Both the position numbers and the translations under genes were made by a program. From assembly GCF_003751785.1 (NCBI RefSeq), contig NZ_RKIE01000001.1:1093564-1157563 (forward strand): a stretch of 64,000 nt of DNA, read 5' to 3'. Positions 16,956 through 27,656 of the stretch are shown here, piece by piece. Position 1 is the first letter of the stretch; each line of letters opens with the position of its first letter. This DNA is from Frigoribacterium sp. PhB160. GTDB lineage: Bacteria; Actinomycetota; Actinomycetes; Actinomycetales; Microbacteriaceae. The notes below the pieces were generated by a model. The model was not told the origin of the DNA and did no database searches. It saw only the letters and a list, made by a program, of their open reading frames with translations.

Positions 16956-17732
16956 ATGGGCAGGCACGCAGCGATCACTCATCCCGTCTCCACTCCTCGA
17001 GAGCACCCGGCGGTCGTCGCGCGACCCCGCGCGGTGCACCGGCGCGTCCCGGCGTCGCTCGTCTCGGTGTCCGAGGCCGCGGCTCCCCCGAAGCGGGCGC
17101 GACGTCGCCCGGTCGTGCTCCCGATGCTCGGGTTCTGCGCCTCCTTCGCCTTCGTCGGTGCGTCCCTGGTCAACCCGCTCGCGGGTGCCGAGGCCGCCAC
17201 CACGGGGTCCGTGGCCGCTGCCGTCGTCGCCCCCGGCCAGTCCTTCACCGTCGCCGGCGGCGTCGCGACCACGGCCGACCGCGACTCCTACGGCGTGACC
17301 GTCCCGCCGCCGCCCCCGCCGCCCGAGCCCGTCGTCGAAGAGGCGCCCGCCGCCTCCACGGGTACGAGCACGAGCACGGGCACGACCAAGAAGTCGCGCG
17401 GCTCCGCGCCCGTGGCCGGCAAGCCCGACCCCGGCAGCGCGAAGGCCGCCGCGGCTGACCTCGTCGCCGCCCGCGGGTGGGGCAGCGAGCAGTACGACTG
17501 CCTCGTCTCGCTCTGGAACAAAGAGTCGGGCTGGAACGTCTACGCCGCCAACAGGTCGAGCGGTGCCTACGGCATCCCGCAGGCGCTGCCCGGCAGCAAG
17601 ATGGCCTCGGCCGGCGCCGACTGGCAGACCAACCCCGCGACGCAGATCACCTGGGGCCTCAACTACATCCAGGGCCGCTACACGACGCCCTGCGGCGCCT
17701 GGGCCCACTCGCAGTCCGTCAACTGGTACTGA
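16956..17732 (+). CDS. secreted transglycosylase-like (SLT/aggregation-promoting factor type) protein
   Basis: The 258-residue protein has a basic N terminus of about 45 residues, a hydrophobic segment (VVLPMLGFCASFAFVGASL) ending in an Ala-rich cleavage-like site, then a Pro-rich and Ser/Thr-rich linker with a run of seven prolines. The C-terminal domain (about residues 165-258) reads YDCLVSLWNKESGWN, with Glu190 as the likely catalytic acid, then SSGAYGIPQALPGSKM and WGLNYIQGRY, the pattern of lytic transglycosylase-like domains. It probably cleaves or remodels peptidoglycan outside the cell. A start at 16932 is possible but ignores the -10 box. Confidence 0.83.
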   Translation: MGRHAAITHPVSTPREHPAVVARPRAVHRRVPASLVSVSEAAAPPKRARRRPVVLPMLGFCASFAFVGASLVNPLAGAEAATTGSVAAAVVAPGQSFTVAGGVATTADRDSYGVTVPPPPPPPEPVVEEAPAASTGTSTSTGTTKKSRGSAPVAGKPDPGSAKAAAADLVAARGWGSEQYDCLVSLWNKESGWNVYAANRSSGAYGIPQALPGSKMASAGADWQTNPATQITWGLNYIQGRYTTPCGAWAHSQSVNWY

Positions 17733-17754
17733 TCGCCCGCTCGCGGCACCAGCG

Positions 17755-17790
17755 ACGCCCCGGCTCCCTCGACGACGGCGACCGGGGCGT
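17755..17790 (+). terminator. possible terminator after the transglycosylase gene
   Basis: ACGCCCCGG (17755-17763) faces CCGGGGCGT (17782-17790), with an 18-nt loop, 22 nt after the stop. Confidence 0.45.
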
Positions 17791-17793
17791 TGC

Positions 17794-17799
17794 TACGCT
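17794..17799 (+). promoter_or_regulatory. -10 box of the 17807 gene (leaderless)
   Basis: TACGCT ends 7 nt before the ATG at 17807, without a ribosome site. Confidence 0.5.
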
Positions 17800-17806
17800 G
17801 GTCGGC

Positions 17807-18112
17807 ATGCCCCGCAGCAACCGACCGCGTCGTCCTCGTGACCGCCCCGGTGCCGCACCCGACGAGCCCGTCGACCTCGGCAGGGCCCTCTTGGGCGGGC
17901 TCCGCGTCGAGACCAAGCACGGCCGCGACTACAACGTCCAGTCCGTCGGCGCGACGTCCGCCGTCAAGGAGTACGTCTGCCCCGGCTGCAGCCTCGCCGT
18001 GACCCCGTCGACGCCGCACATCGTGGCGTGGCGGGCGGACGGGCTCTTCGGCGAGGCCGACGACCTGGCCGCCCGCCGACACTGGCACACCCACTGCTGG
18101 AGGATCTCGTGA
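17807..18112 (+). CDS. small conserved actinobacterial protein with CPGC/HTHCW metal-site pattern
   Basis: This 101-residue protein has a basic N terminus (MPRSNRPRRPRDRPG), a core HGRDYNVQSVGATSAVKEYVCPGC, and an end RRHWHTHCWRIS. The CxxC and HxxxC-like pair suggest a zinc site. Homologues in actinobacteria are sometimes labelled ATP/GTP-binding protein, a label the sequence does not support. The stop overlaps the next gene (GTGA), so it is coupled to the hydrolase. Confidence 0.75.
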   Translation: MPRSNRPRRPRDRPGAAPDEPVDLGRALLGGLRVETKHGRDYNVQSVGATSAVKEYVCPGCSLAVTPSTPHIVAWRADGLFGEADDLAARRHWHTHCWRIS

Positions 18113-18852
18113 GCCTGCCCGTCCCCGATCCTGTGCCGGTCGGCGTCCGCGGGGGAGTCGAGCTGCCCGCCCGACGCACCGACGTCGAGCTCCGCACCGA
18201 CGACGGCCTCGTCCTCGTCGGCGAGCTGGCGCTGCCGCTCGAGCACGAGCCGGTGGCCACGATCGTGGCGCTGCACCCGCTGCCGACGGCGGGCGGGTTC
18301 ATGGACTCGCACGTCCTGCGCAAGGCCGCCGCGCGCCTCCCCGCGCTGGCCGACGTCGCCGTGCTGCGCTTCAACTTCCGCGGGGTCTCGTCCCCGCGCG
18401 GCCGGTCCGAGGGCACCTTCGGCGAGGGCGTGGCCGAGGCTGCCGACCTGCGCGCGGCCCTCGCCCTCGTCGCCGAGCGCGGACTGCCGCGGCCCTGGCT
18501 CGTCGGCTGGTCGTTCGGCACCGAGGTGGCGCTCAAGCACGCCCGTGGGCTCGACGTCGCCGGGCTCGTCCTGCTGTCGCCGCCGCTGCACCGCACCACC
18601 GACGCCGAGCTCGCCGCGTGGGGCGACGCCGACGTGCCGGTCGTCGCCGTCGTGCCCGAGCTCGACGACTACCTGAGACCTGAGGAGGCGCGTCGCCGGT
18701 TCGCGATCGCCCCTCGCGTCGAGGTCGTGGCCGTCGAGGGCGGCAAGCACCTCTGGGTCGGGGAGAAGCAGACGAGCCAGGTGCTGACCGAGATCGTGCG
18801 CCGCGTCGCCCCCGGGGCGCTCCCGCTGTCGACCCGGTGGCCGGTCGCCTGA
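18109..18852 (+). CDS. alpha/beta hydrolase
   Basis: The 247-residue protein has the fold hallmarks: ALHPLPTAGGFMDSHVL near the oxyanion hole, LRFNFRGVSSPRGRS, the nucleophile elbow GWSFGTE with Ser135, and the likely catalytic His in GGKHLW. It resembles small dienelactone-hydrolase/peptidase-like alpha/beta hydrolases conserved in actinobacteria; substrate unknown. GGAGGA lies 5 nt before the GTG at 18109. It ends 10 bp from the convergent AI-2E gene, leaving no room for a terminator. Confidence 0.82.
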   Translation: MSLPVPDPVPVGVRGGVELPARRTDVELRTDDGLVLVGELALPLEHEPVATIVALHPLPTAGGFMDSHVLRKAAARLPALADVAVLRFNFRGVSSPRGRSEGTFGEGVAEAADLRAALALVAERGLPRPWLVGWSFGTEVALKHARGLDVAGLVLLSPPLHRTTDAELAAWGDADVPVVAVVPELDDYLRPEEARRRFAIAPRVEVVAVEGGKHLWVGEKQTSQVLTEIVRRVAPGALPLSTRWPVA

Positions 18853-18862
18853 CGGCTCGGGC

Positions 18863-19921
18863 TCAGCGGGCGTTCTGCCGCGGGACGACGACCTCGCGGA
18901 TGATGAGCAGCACCGAGGCCGCGACCGGGATGGCGATGAGGGCCCCGAGCACGCCCAGCAGGGTTCCCCCGACGAGGGCGGCGATCACGACGATGACCCC
19001 GGGCACCCGGACCGCCCGACGCATGATGCGGGGACTCAGCAGGTAGGCCTCGACCTGCATGTAGACGAGGTACCAGATCGCGGCCGTGATCCAGGTGGAG
19101 GGGGAGCCCGGCAGCAGGATCACCTGGGCGAGGACGATGACGGCCGAGCCGCTGATCGTGCCGACCAGGGGGATGATCGACCCGAGGAACGCGATGAAGG
19201 CGAACACCGCGGGCTGCTGGGCCCCGATGACGCTGAGGAAGACGAAGCTGAGGATGCCGTTGATCGCGGCCAGCGTGAACTGCCCGATGACGTAGCGGCC
19301 GACCGACGTGCTGATCTGCTCCGCGATGTCGGCGAAGCGCACCCGTTGCGAGGCGGGCACGAGCTGGTAGAGGCCCCGCTTGAAGACGGTGAGGGACGAC
19401 GTGAAGTAGAGCGTGAGGATGAGGACGACGATCGTCGCGAAGACGCCGTTGCCGATCGCCACGCCCACCGCGAGCACCCCGCCGCCGATGGTGAGCACGT
19501 TGTCGGGGTTCGCGAGGAAGTCGAGCACCGAGTCGAGGCCCTGCTGCACGTCGAAGACGTTCTGCGGCACGAGCGCCTGCAGGTTGTCCACGAACTCCTG
19601 CGTGGTGACGCTCTGCAAGTAGGTCACGAGGTTCGTGATGAGCACGGTCGCCTGGCTGATGATGACCGGCACGATCGCGAACACGACGCCCACCACCGCC
19701 CCGAGAACGGCCGCGAAGACGATCACGATGGCCGCGGGACGCGGAACGCGGCGGTTCTCGAGCCACGACACCACCGGGTCGAGCCCCAGGGCGATGAAGA
19801 TCGCGGCACCGACGTAGGTGAGGATCGTCGACAGCTGGTCGACCGCTCCGCCGATGAGGAGGGCGACCAGCACGCCGAGACCGGCGAGCAGCCCCAGGCG
19901 GAAGGGGTTGTGGATCTTCAC
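18863..19921 (-). CDS. AI-2E family transporter
   Basis: The 352-residue membrane protein belongs to the AI-2E (TqsA/YdgG/PerM) family: two N-terminal helices, a long extracytoplasmic helical region (about residues 95-150), and the C-terminal helices with FIAFLGSIIPLVGTISGSAVIVL and YLVYMQVEAYLLSPRIMRRAVRVPGVIVVIAALVGG broken by conserved Gly and Pro. Family members have been tied to autoinducer or ion export; the substrate here is unknown. The GTG start has an AGGAG site at about 19930. It follows the coiled-coil gene by 53 nt on the same strand. Confidence 0.9.
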   Translation of the reverse strand: MKIHNPFRLGLLAGLGVLVALLIGGAVDQLSTILTYVGAAIFIALGLDPVVSWLENRRVPRPAAIVIVFAAVLGAVVGVVFAIVPVIISQATVLITNLVTYLQSVTTQEFVDNLQALVPQNVFDVQQGLDSVLDFLANPDNVLTIGGGVLAVGVAIGNGVFATIVVLILTLYFTSSLTVFKRGLYQLVPASQRVRFADIAEQISTSVGRYVIGQFTLAAINGILSFVFLSVIGAQQPAVFAFIAFLGSIIPLVGTISGSAVIVLAQVILLPGSPSTWITAAIWYLVYMQVEAYLLSPRIMRRAVRVPGVIVVIAALVGGTLLGVLGALIAIPVAASVLLIIREVVVPRQNAR

Positions 19922-19974
19922 GGGGGGCGAGCTCCTGTCGACGGACGACGCCGGCTCCGCGCGACGTCGAGTGC

Positions 19975-21858
19975 CTACTCTGACGTACCGGCGCCCGTTC
20001 CGCCCAGCACGCCGCGGAGGTTCTCGAGGTAGTCGGCGACCTCGTCGCGCTCGGCACGGATCGCGGCGAGCCGCTCCTCCGCGTCGCCGACGATGTCGCC
20101 GGCCCTCGCCTCGGCCTCGGAGACCAGGTCGCGCGACCGGGTCTCGGCGTCGGTCAGCATCTCGTGCGCCGTCGAGTCGGCCTCGGACCGCACGGTACGG
20201 GCGTGGTCGCTCGACGACTTCTCGAGCTCGTCGGCCTCGCGACGGGCCTCGGCGGCCCGCTGACGCGCCTCCTCCAGCTGCTGGCCCGCGTCGTCGAGGT
20301 AGCCCTGCGTCTCGGCGACGGCGCCGTGGTGCCGCTGCACGAGCTCGCGCTCAGCGGCGTCGCGCCGGGTGCGCAGCTCGACCTCGAGCGCGCTGCGGGC
20401 CGCCTCGAGCTCGCGGGCGAGCTCGGTCACGGCTCGGTCGCGCTCCGCGGCGAGCTGGGCGCGCATCGTCTGGGCCTCGTGGGCGAGACGGACCCGCTGC
20501 GACTCCTCGTCGTCGACGAGCTGGGCCTGGCTCTCGGCCACCTCGGCGTCGAGGTCGGCCCGGGCGCTGGTCGTCTCCGCCTCGACCACGGCCCGGGCCT
20601 CGGCCGCCTCCCGCTCGAGGCGGTCGCGCTGCTGGTCGACGTCCCGGGCGAGGCGGTCGCGGGTCTCGGTCGTCGTCCGCTCGATCTCTTCCCGCGCGAC
20701 GGCGGTCGCGAGGTCGACCTCCTCCCGGCGGGCGGCGATCTCCTCGGCCAGGTCGGCCCGCGCCTCCTCGACCTCGCGCTCGAGCCGCGCCCGGTCGGCG
20801 GCGATCTCGGCGGCGGCCCGGTCGCGGGCGGTCGACACCTCGACCTCGACCTCGGCCCGGGCGGTGTCGACCTCGCGGCGCAGCTCGACGCGGGTCGTCT
20901 CGACCTCGCGGGCGAGCTCGGCCCGGGTGCGGACCACGTCGGCGTCGAGGGCGGCGCGGGTCTCGGCCACGTGGCGCTCGAGGTCGGCGCGGCCGTTGGC
21001 GACGTCGGCGTCGAGCTCGGCGCGGCCGGCCTCCACCTCGCGCGCGAGGTCGTCCCGGCGCGCCGCGACCTCGACGTCGAGGTCGGCGCGCGTGGTCTCG
21101 TCGAGACGGGCGAGCTCGGAGCGGACGGCCGCGCCCTCGCGGTCGAGGTCGGCCTGCTGCCGCTCGCTGTCGCCGACGAACTGGGCCCGCGCCAGCTCGG
21201 TCTCGCGGGCCAGCGCCGCGGCGCCGTCCCTCGCGTCGGCGACCTCGCGCTCGACCTCGGCGCGCAGCTCGGCGGCGGCGCGCTCGGCGTCGCTGCGGAC
21301 GGCCGCGGCCTCGTGACGGGCGGTCGACACGTTCTCGGCCGACTCGGTCGCGGCGGCGCCCCGCATGGCGGAGGAGTCGCGCTGGGCCTCCTGCAGCAGC
21401 GACCGGGCTTCGCCGCGGGCCCGCGCGACCAGGCGGTCGGCCTCGGCGGTCGACTCGGCGACCTGGGCGGAGGCGCGGCCCCGGGCGTCGTCGAGGATCG
21501 CGGTCGAGCGCTCCCGGGCGTCGTCGAGGAGCCGACGTGACTCGTCGGTGGACGAGCGGCGGAGCTCCTCCGCGTCGATGTCGGCCTGGCTGACGAGGCG
21601 GGTGGCCTGCTCCTCCGCGAGCCGGAGGGTCTTCTCGAGCTTGCTGCCGAGGCCGGCGTAGGTGGGCGTGCCCGCCTCCTCCAGCTCGCGCTGCATCTCC
21701 TCGAGGCGCGCGTGCGAGTGCTTCAGCTGGTCGGCGACCTGGGCCCGGTCGGCGTTGGCCTTGATCAGCTCGCGGCGGAGGTCGCTGACGGCCCGGTCGA
21801 CGTCGTCCTTGCGGTAGCCCCGCAGCTCGGTCCCGAAATCAGCCTCGTCAGCGGCCAC
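19975..21858 (-). CDS. long hendecad coiled-coil protein with DivIVA-like N terminus
   Basis: The 627-residue protein is almost entirely charged helix. The N terminus (FGTELRGYRKDDVDRAVSDLRRELIKAN) resembles the DivIVA membrane-binding motif. Residues 212-508 are 27 consecutive 11-residue units with consensus (T/A)RAxLxxEVxx and no insertion or deletion. The flanks (residues 70-211 and 509-610) are also coiled coil but with shifted register. It resembles actinobacterial polar scaffold proteins such as Scy and FilP in design, not necessarily in ancestry. The GTG start has AGGAG 8 nt upstream. It is probably a cytoskeletal or polarity factor; no enzymatic motif is present. Confidence 0.82.
   Translation of the reverse strand: MAADEADFGTELRGYRKDDVDRAVSDLRRELIKANADRAQVADQLKHSHARLEEMQRELEEAGTPTYAGLGSKLEKTLRLAEEQATRLVSQADIDAEELRRSSTDESRRLLDDARERSTAILDDARGRASAQVAESTAEADRLVARARGEARSLLQEAQRDSSAMRGAAATESAENVSTARHEAAAVRSDAERAAAELRAEVEREVADARDGAAALARETELARAQFVGDSERQQADLDREGAAVRSELARLDETTRADLDVEVAARRDDLAREVEAGRAELDADVANGRADLERHVAETRAALDADVVRTRAELAREVETTRVELRREVDTARAEVEVEVSTARDRAAAEIAADRARLEREVEEARADLAEEIAARREEVDLATAVAREEIERTTTETRDRLARDVDQQRDRLEREAAEARAVVEAETTSARADLDAEVAESQAQLVDDEESQRVRLAHEAQTMRAQLAAERDRAVTELARELEAARSALEVELRTRRDAAERELVQRHHGAVAETQGYLDDAGQQLEEARQRAAEARREADELEKSSSDHARTVRSEADSTAHEMLTDAETRSRDLVSEAEARAGDIVGDAEERLAAIRAERDEVADYLENLRGVLGGTGAGTSE
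20335..21225 (-). repeat. 27 tandem hendecad (11-residue) repeats
   Basis: These 891 bp encode residues 212-508. Each 33-bp unit keeps Arg at position 2, Leu or Ala/Val at position 5 and a small hydrophobic residue at position 9. The DNA units have diverged, so the repeat is clearest in the protein. Confidence 0.85.
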
Positions 21859-22028
21859 TGTGTCTCCTCACGTCGGCGGTGGGCGCTGCGCGACAGCGGC
21901 CCGGCGGGACGATGTTAGCGGCACCGGCGGGGGCCCGGCCCGACGACGGCGCGGGCGCCGGGCGAGACCCCCGCGCCGCCCGGCGGCGGGGGAGGAGCGG
22001 GGACGAGCGGCTCACAGGCCCGGTCGGT

Positions 22029-22034
22029 TAGGCT
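22029..22034 (+). promoter_or_regulatory. -10 box in the divergent gap before the 22148 gene
   Basis: TAGGCT about 113 nt upstream of the GTG start. The gap 21859-22147 holds this promoter and otherwise shows nothing I can name. Confidence 0.4.
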
Positions 22035-22147
22035 GGGTCGTCTTGAAATCTGCTGCCGTGCCCGGCCTCCCGGCCAGGCCCGCGCGGGCGCGTCCCGATC
22101 CGGTCCGTGCCCCCACCCGACCGGGATGGCGGCACGGAGGGAGAAAC

Positions 22148-23926
22148 GTGCGGTTCATCGTCGCAGTGGTCGTCGTGGTGCTCGCGGCCCTCATGGTCGG
22201 GCTCGGCTTCGCGCAGCGCACCGTGTTCGCGCCGCCGTCGAGCGTGACGTCGACCGTGTCGACGGAGTCGTCCGACGCGACGGTCACCGTCGTGCCGGCC
22301 AGCGCCCTGCACGGCCACGACGGCCGCCAGACCCTGTCGATCTCCGGCGGCGACGAGGCCTTCGCGGCCTACGGCCGGACGTCGGACGTCCTCGGGTGGG
22401 TGGGCGACGCCTCCTACAACCAGGTCGGCTTCGACGACGAGACCGACGAGCTGACGTCGCGGGTCGTCGCCGGCGACACGACCGAGGTGCCCTCGCCGGC
22501 CGACTCCGACCTCTGGTACGAGCAGTACTCGGGCTCGTCGCTGACCTTCTCGCTCGACGCTCCCGACGACATCTCGCTCGTCGTCGTCTCCGACGGCACG
22601 CAGCCCGCGCCGTCCGACATCGCCGTCACCTGGCCGCTCTCGACCTCGACCCCGACGGCCGGCCCCCTCATCGTGGGCGGGCTCGTCGTGCTCGTGATCG
22701 GCGTCCTCCTGTACGCATGGGCGATCGCGCACCACCGCCGCACCCGGGGCCCGCGCCGCAGCTCGAGCGACGGCAAGCGGCCGAAGCTGCCCCGACCGCC
22801 GCGACGCCGTGCGCTGTCGGCCGGTGCGCCCCCGATGATCGAGTCGCGCCGCCGGGGCGGTCGTCGTCGCCTGGTGGCCGTGGTGCCCGTCGTGCTCGTC
22901 GGCTCCCTCGCCCTCGGCGGCTGCACGGCCGACTACTGGCCGAGCTCCGTCGGCGGCACGGGCGCCGGCACCACCGCGACCCCGACGCCGACCGCCACCG
23001 ACGGCGCCGACGAGACGACCGACCTGCAGCCGCCCGTCGTGACGCAGGCCCAGGCCGAGCGCATCGTCGCGCGCGTCGCCGAGACGGCCTCGGCCGCCGA
23101 CGCCGCGCTCGACGCCACGGCCGCCGCCACGCGCTTCTCCGGCCCCGCGCTCGAGCAGCGCGACGCCAACTACCAGCTGCGCGCGAAGGACGGCGCGGCC
23201 GCCGGCCCCGTGGCGGTCCCCGCCGGGTCGGTCACGCTCACGCTGCCCCAGCAGGCCGACACCTGGCCGCGCACCCTCTTCACCGTCGTGCAGGACGCCG
23301 ACGCCACCAAGGCGCCGGTCGCCCTCACCCTCGTCCAGCAGACGGCCCGCGACCCCTACCGGGTCGAGTACCTCCAGTCGCTCGAGGCGCAGGCGACCCT
23401 GCCGACCGTGGCACCCGCCTCCCTGGGGGCCGCCCGCCTCGCCCCCGACGTGAAGCTGCTCACGCTGCGACCGGACCAGCTGGCGGAGGCGTACGGCGAC
23501 ATCCTGCGGAACGGCGACGAGAGCACGTACGCCGCCCAGTTCCAGGCCGACGGCGACACCCTGCGCGAGAAGATCGGCAAGGCGTACAAGGACGCCAAGC
23601 GGGCGGCGCTGCCGACGACCGCCTCCATCGACTACGCGTCGACGCCCGACGGTGCCGAGGCGGTCGCGTTCGCGACGAACGACGCCGGGGCGATCGTGTC
23701 GGTCGGCCTCGACGAGGTCGAGACCGTCAAGCCCACCGCGAGCGGTGCCGAGGTGAACCCCGCCGGCGCCGTGAAGACGCTGCTCGGCATCGACAAGTCG
23801 ACGAAGGGCATCGAGGCCACGTACGGCGTGCAGCTGCTCTTCTCCGTCCCCCCGGTCGGCAGCGACGACGAGATCGTCCTGCTCGGCTTCAGCCAGGCCC
23901 TCATCAGCGCGAAGGAGCTGCCATGA
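22148..23926 (+). CDS. membrane protein joined in frame to a lipoprotein-like domain, 592 aa
   Basis: I do not recognise a named family. An N-terminal helix (residues 2-22) and a second helix (about 172-197) bracket an extracytoplasmic Ser/Thr/Asp-rich domain. After a basic loop, residues 230-259 look like a full lipoprotein signal: Met230, RRRGGRRR, a hydrophobic run, then LGGC. A globular domain of about 330 residues follows (TWPRTLFTVVQD, YRVEYLQSLEAQATLP, GVQLLFSVPPVG). There is no stop between the parts, so I annotate one protein. The GTG start has GGAGGGA 6 nt upstream. The stop overlaps the thioredoxin-TPR gene by 4 nt. Homologues in this family are sometimes mislabelled glycosyltransferase. 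Confidence 0.7.
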   Translation: MRFIVAVVVVVLAALMVGLGFAQRTVFAPPSSVTSTVSTESSDATVTVVPASALHGHDGRQTLSISGGDEAFAAYGRTSDVLGWVGDASYNQVGFDDETDELTSRVVAGDTTEVPSPADSDLWYEQYSGSSLTFSLDAPDDISLVVVSDGTQPAPSDIAVTWPLSTSTPTAGPLIVGGLVVLVIGVLLYAWAIAHHRRTRGPRRSSSDGKRPKLPRPPRRRALSAGAPPMIESRRRGGRRRLVAVVPVVLVGSLALGGCTADYWPSSVGGTGAGTTATPTPTATDGADETTDLQPPVVTQAQAERIVARVAETASAADAALDATAAATRFSGPALEQRDANYQLRAKDGAAAGPVAVPAGSVTLTLPQQADTWPRTLFTVVQDADATKAPVALTLVQQTARDPYRVEYLQSLEAQATLPTVAPASLGAARLAPDVKLLTLRPDQLAEAYGDILRNGDESTYAAQFQADGDTLREKIGKAYKDAKRAALPTTASIDYASTPDGAEAVAFATNDAGAIVSVGLDEVETVKPTASGAEVNPAGAVKTLLGIDKSTKGIEATYGVQLLFSVPPVGSDDEIVLLGFSQALISAKELP

Positions 23927-24909
23927 CCAACCTGCCCCCGGTGCCCGCCGGCCTCCGCGGAGCCGTCGACCTCTCGTCGCTCGTGAACCGCCCCCCGGCG
24001 GCCCCCGCGACCGCCCCGGCCGACGGCGCCCCGACCGACTCGGCCGGCGCCCCCGCGACCCCCGGGTCGGTCGCCGTCCCGGCGCTCGTCCTCGACGCGA
24101 CCGACGCGACGTTCTCGCAGTTCCTCGAGCTGAGCAACACCGTGCCCGTCATCGTCGACCTCTGGGCCGAGTGGTGCGGCCCGTGCAAGCAGCTCTCGCC
24201 CGTGCTCGAGAAGCTGGTCGCCGAGCACGCCGGCCGGTTCGTGCTGGCGAAGGTCGACGTCGACGCCAACCCGCAGCTGACCGAGGCCTTCCAGGCGCAG
24301 TCGATCCCGGCCGTCGCCGCCGTCATCGGCGGGCGCCCGGTGCAGCTCTTCGTCGGGGCGCTGCCCGAGGCGCAGGTGCGAGACGTCCTCGAGCAGGTGC
24401 TCGAGCTCGCCGCGCAGAACGGCGTCACGGGCACGGCCGTCGTCGAGGGCGTCGCCGCCGCGGACGGCGAGGCGGTCGAGCCCGAGCCCGAGCCGCTGCC
24501 GCCGCACCACCAGGACGCGTACGACGCGATCGACCGCGGCGACTACGAGGCCGCGATCGCCGCCTACACGACCGCCATCGCACAAGACCCCCGCGACCAG
24601 CTCGCCGTGGCGGGCCTGGCGCAGGTGTCGCTGATCGCGCGCCTGCAGGGGGCGAGCCTCGCCGACGTCCGGGCTGCCGCCGCCGCCGCCCCGACCGACC
24701 TCGCGGCCCAGCTCGCGGTCGCCGACCTCGACGTCAGCGGCGGTCACGTGGACGACGCCTTCGACCGCGTGCTGACCGTCTTCCCGACCCAGGGCCAGGC
24801 CGGGAAGGACCAGGCCCGCGCGCGCCTCCTCGAGTACTTCGAGATCGTGGGGGTGGACGACCCGCGCGTGGCCGCCGCTCGTCGTCGCCTGACGATGCTG
24901 CTCTACTAG
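23923..24909 (+). CDS. thioredoxin-TPR co-chaperone-like protein
   Basis: The 328-residue protein has a disordered Ala/Pro-rich N terminus (1-50), a thioredoxin domain (about 55-165) with the redox motif WCGPCK at about residues 83-88 and the cis-Pro in SIPAV, and a C-terminal TPR-like helical region (about 195-320). The layout is that of YbbN/CnoX-type holdase chaperones, which bind unfolded proteins and deliver them to GroEL or DnaK. Here the CGPC site is intact, whereas Escherichia coli CnoX lacks it. The ATG overlaps the upstream stop (ATGA). Confidence 0.88.
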   Translation: MTNLPPVPAGLRGAVDLSSLVNRPPAAPATAPADGAPTDSAGAPATPGSVAVPALVLDATDATFSQFLELSNTVPVIVDLWAEWCGPCKQLSPVLEKLVAEHAGRFVLAKVDVDANPQLTEAFQAQSIPAVAAVIGGRPVQLFVGALPEAQVRDVLEQVLELAAQNGVTGTAVVEGVAAADGEAVEPEPEPLPPHHQDAYDAIDRGDYEAAIAAYTTAIAQDPRDQLAVAGLAQVSLIARLQGASLADVRAAAAAAPTDLAAQLAVADLDVSGGHVDDAFDRVLTVFPTQGQAGKDQARARLLEYFEIVGVDDPRVAAARRRLTMLLY

Positions 24910-24915
24910 CGACCA

Positions 24916-24960
24916 CGCACGAAGGCCCCCGCCGATCCGATCGGCGGGGGCCTTCGTGCG
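24916..24960. terminator. strong bidirectional terminator
   Basis: A perfect 21-bp inverted repeat (24916-24936 and 24940-24960) with a 3-nt centre lies between the convergent thioredoxin-TPR and glgB genes and should stop both. Confidence 0.88.
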
Positions 24961-25002
24961 CGAGGGCGGGCAGGAGGCGCGCCGCCGGTCACCGGGGAGG
25001 CG

Positions 25003-27645
<2,643 letters not shown>

Positions 27646-27656
27646 CGGGATGCTCC

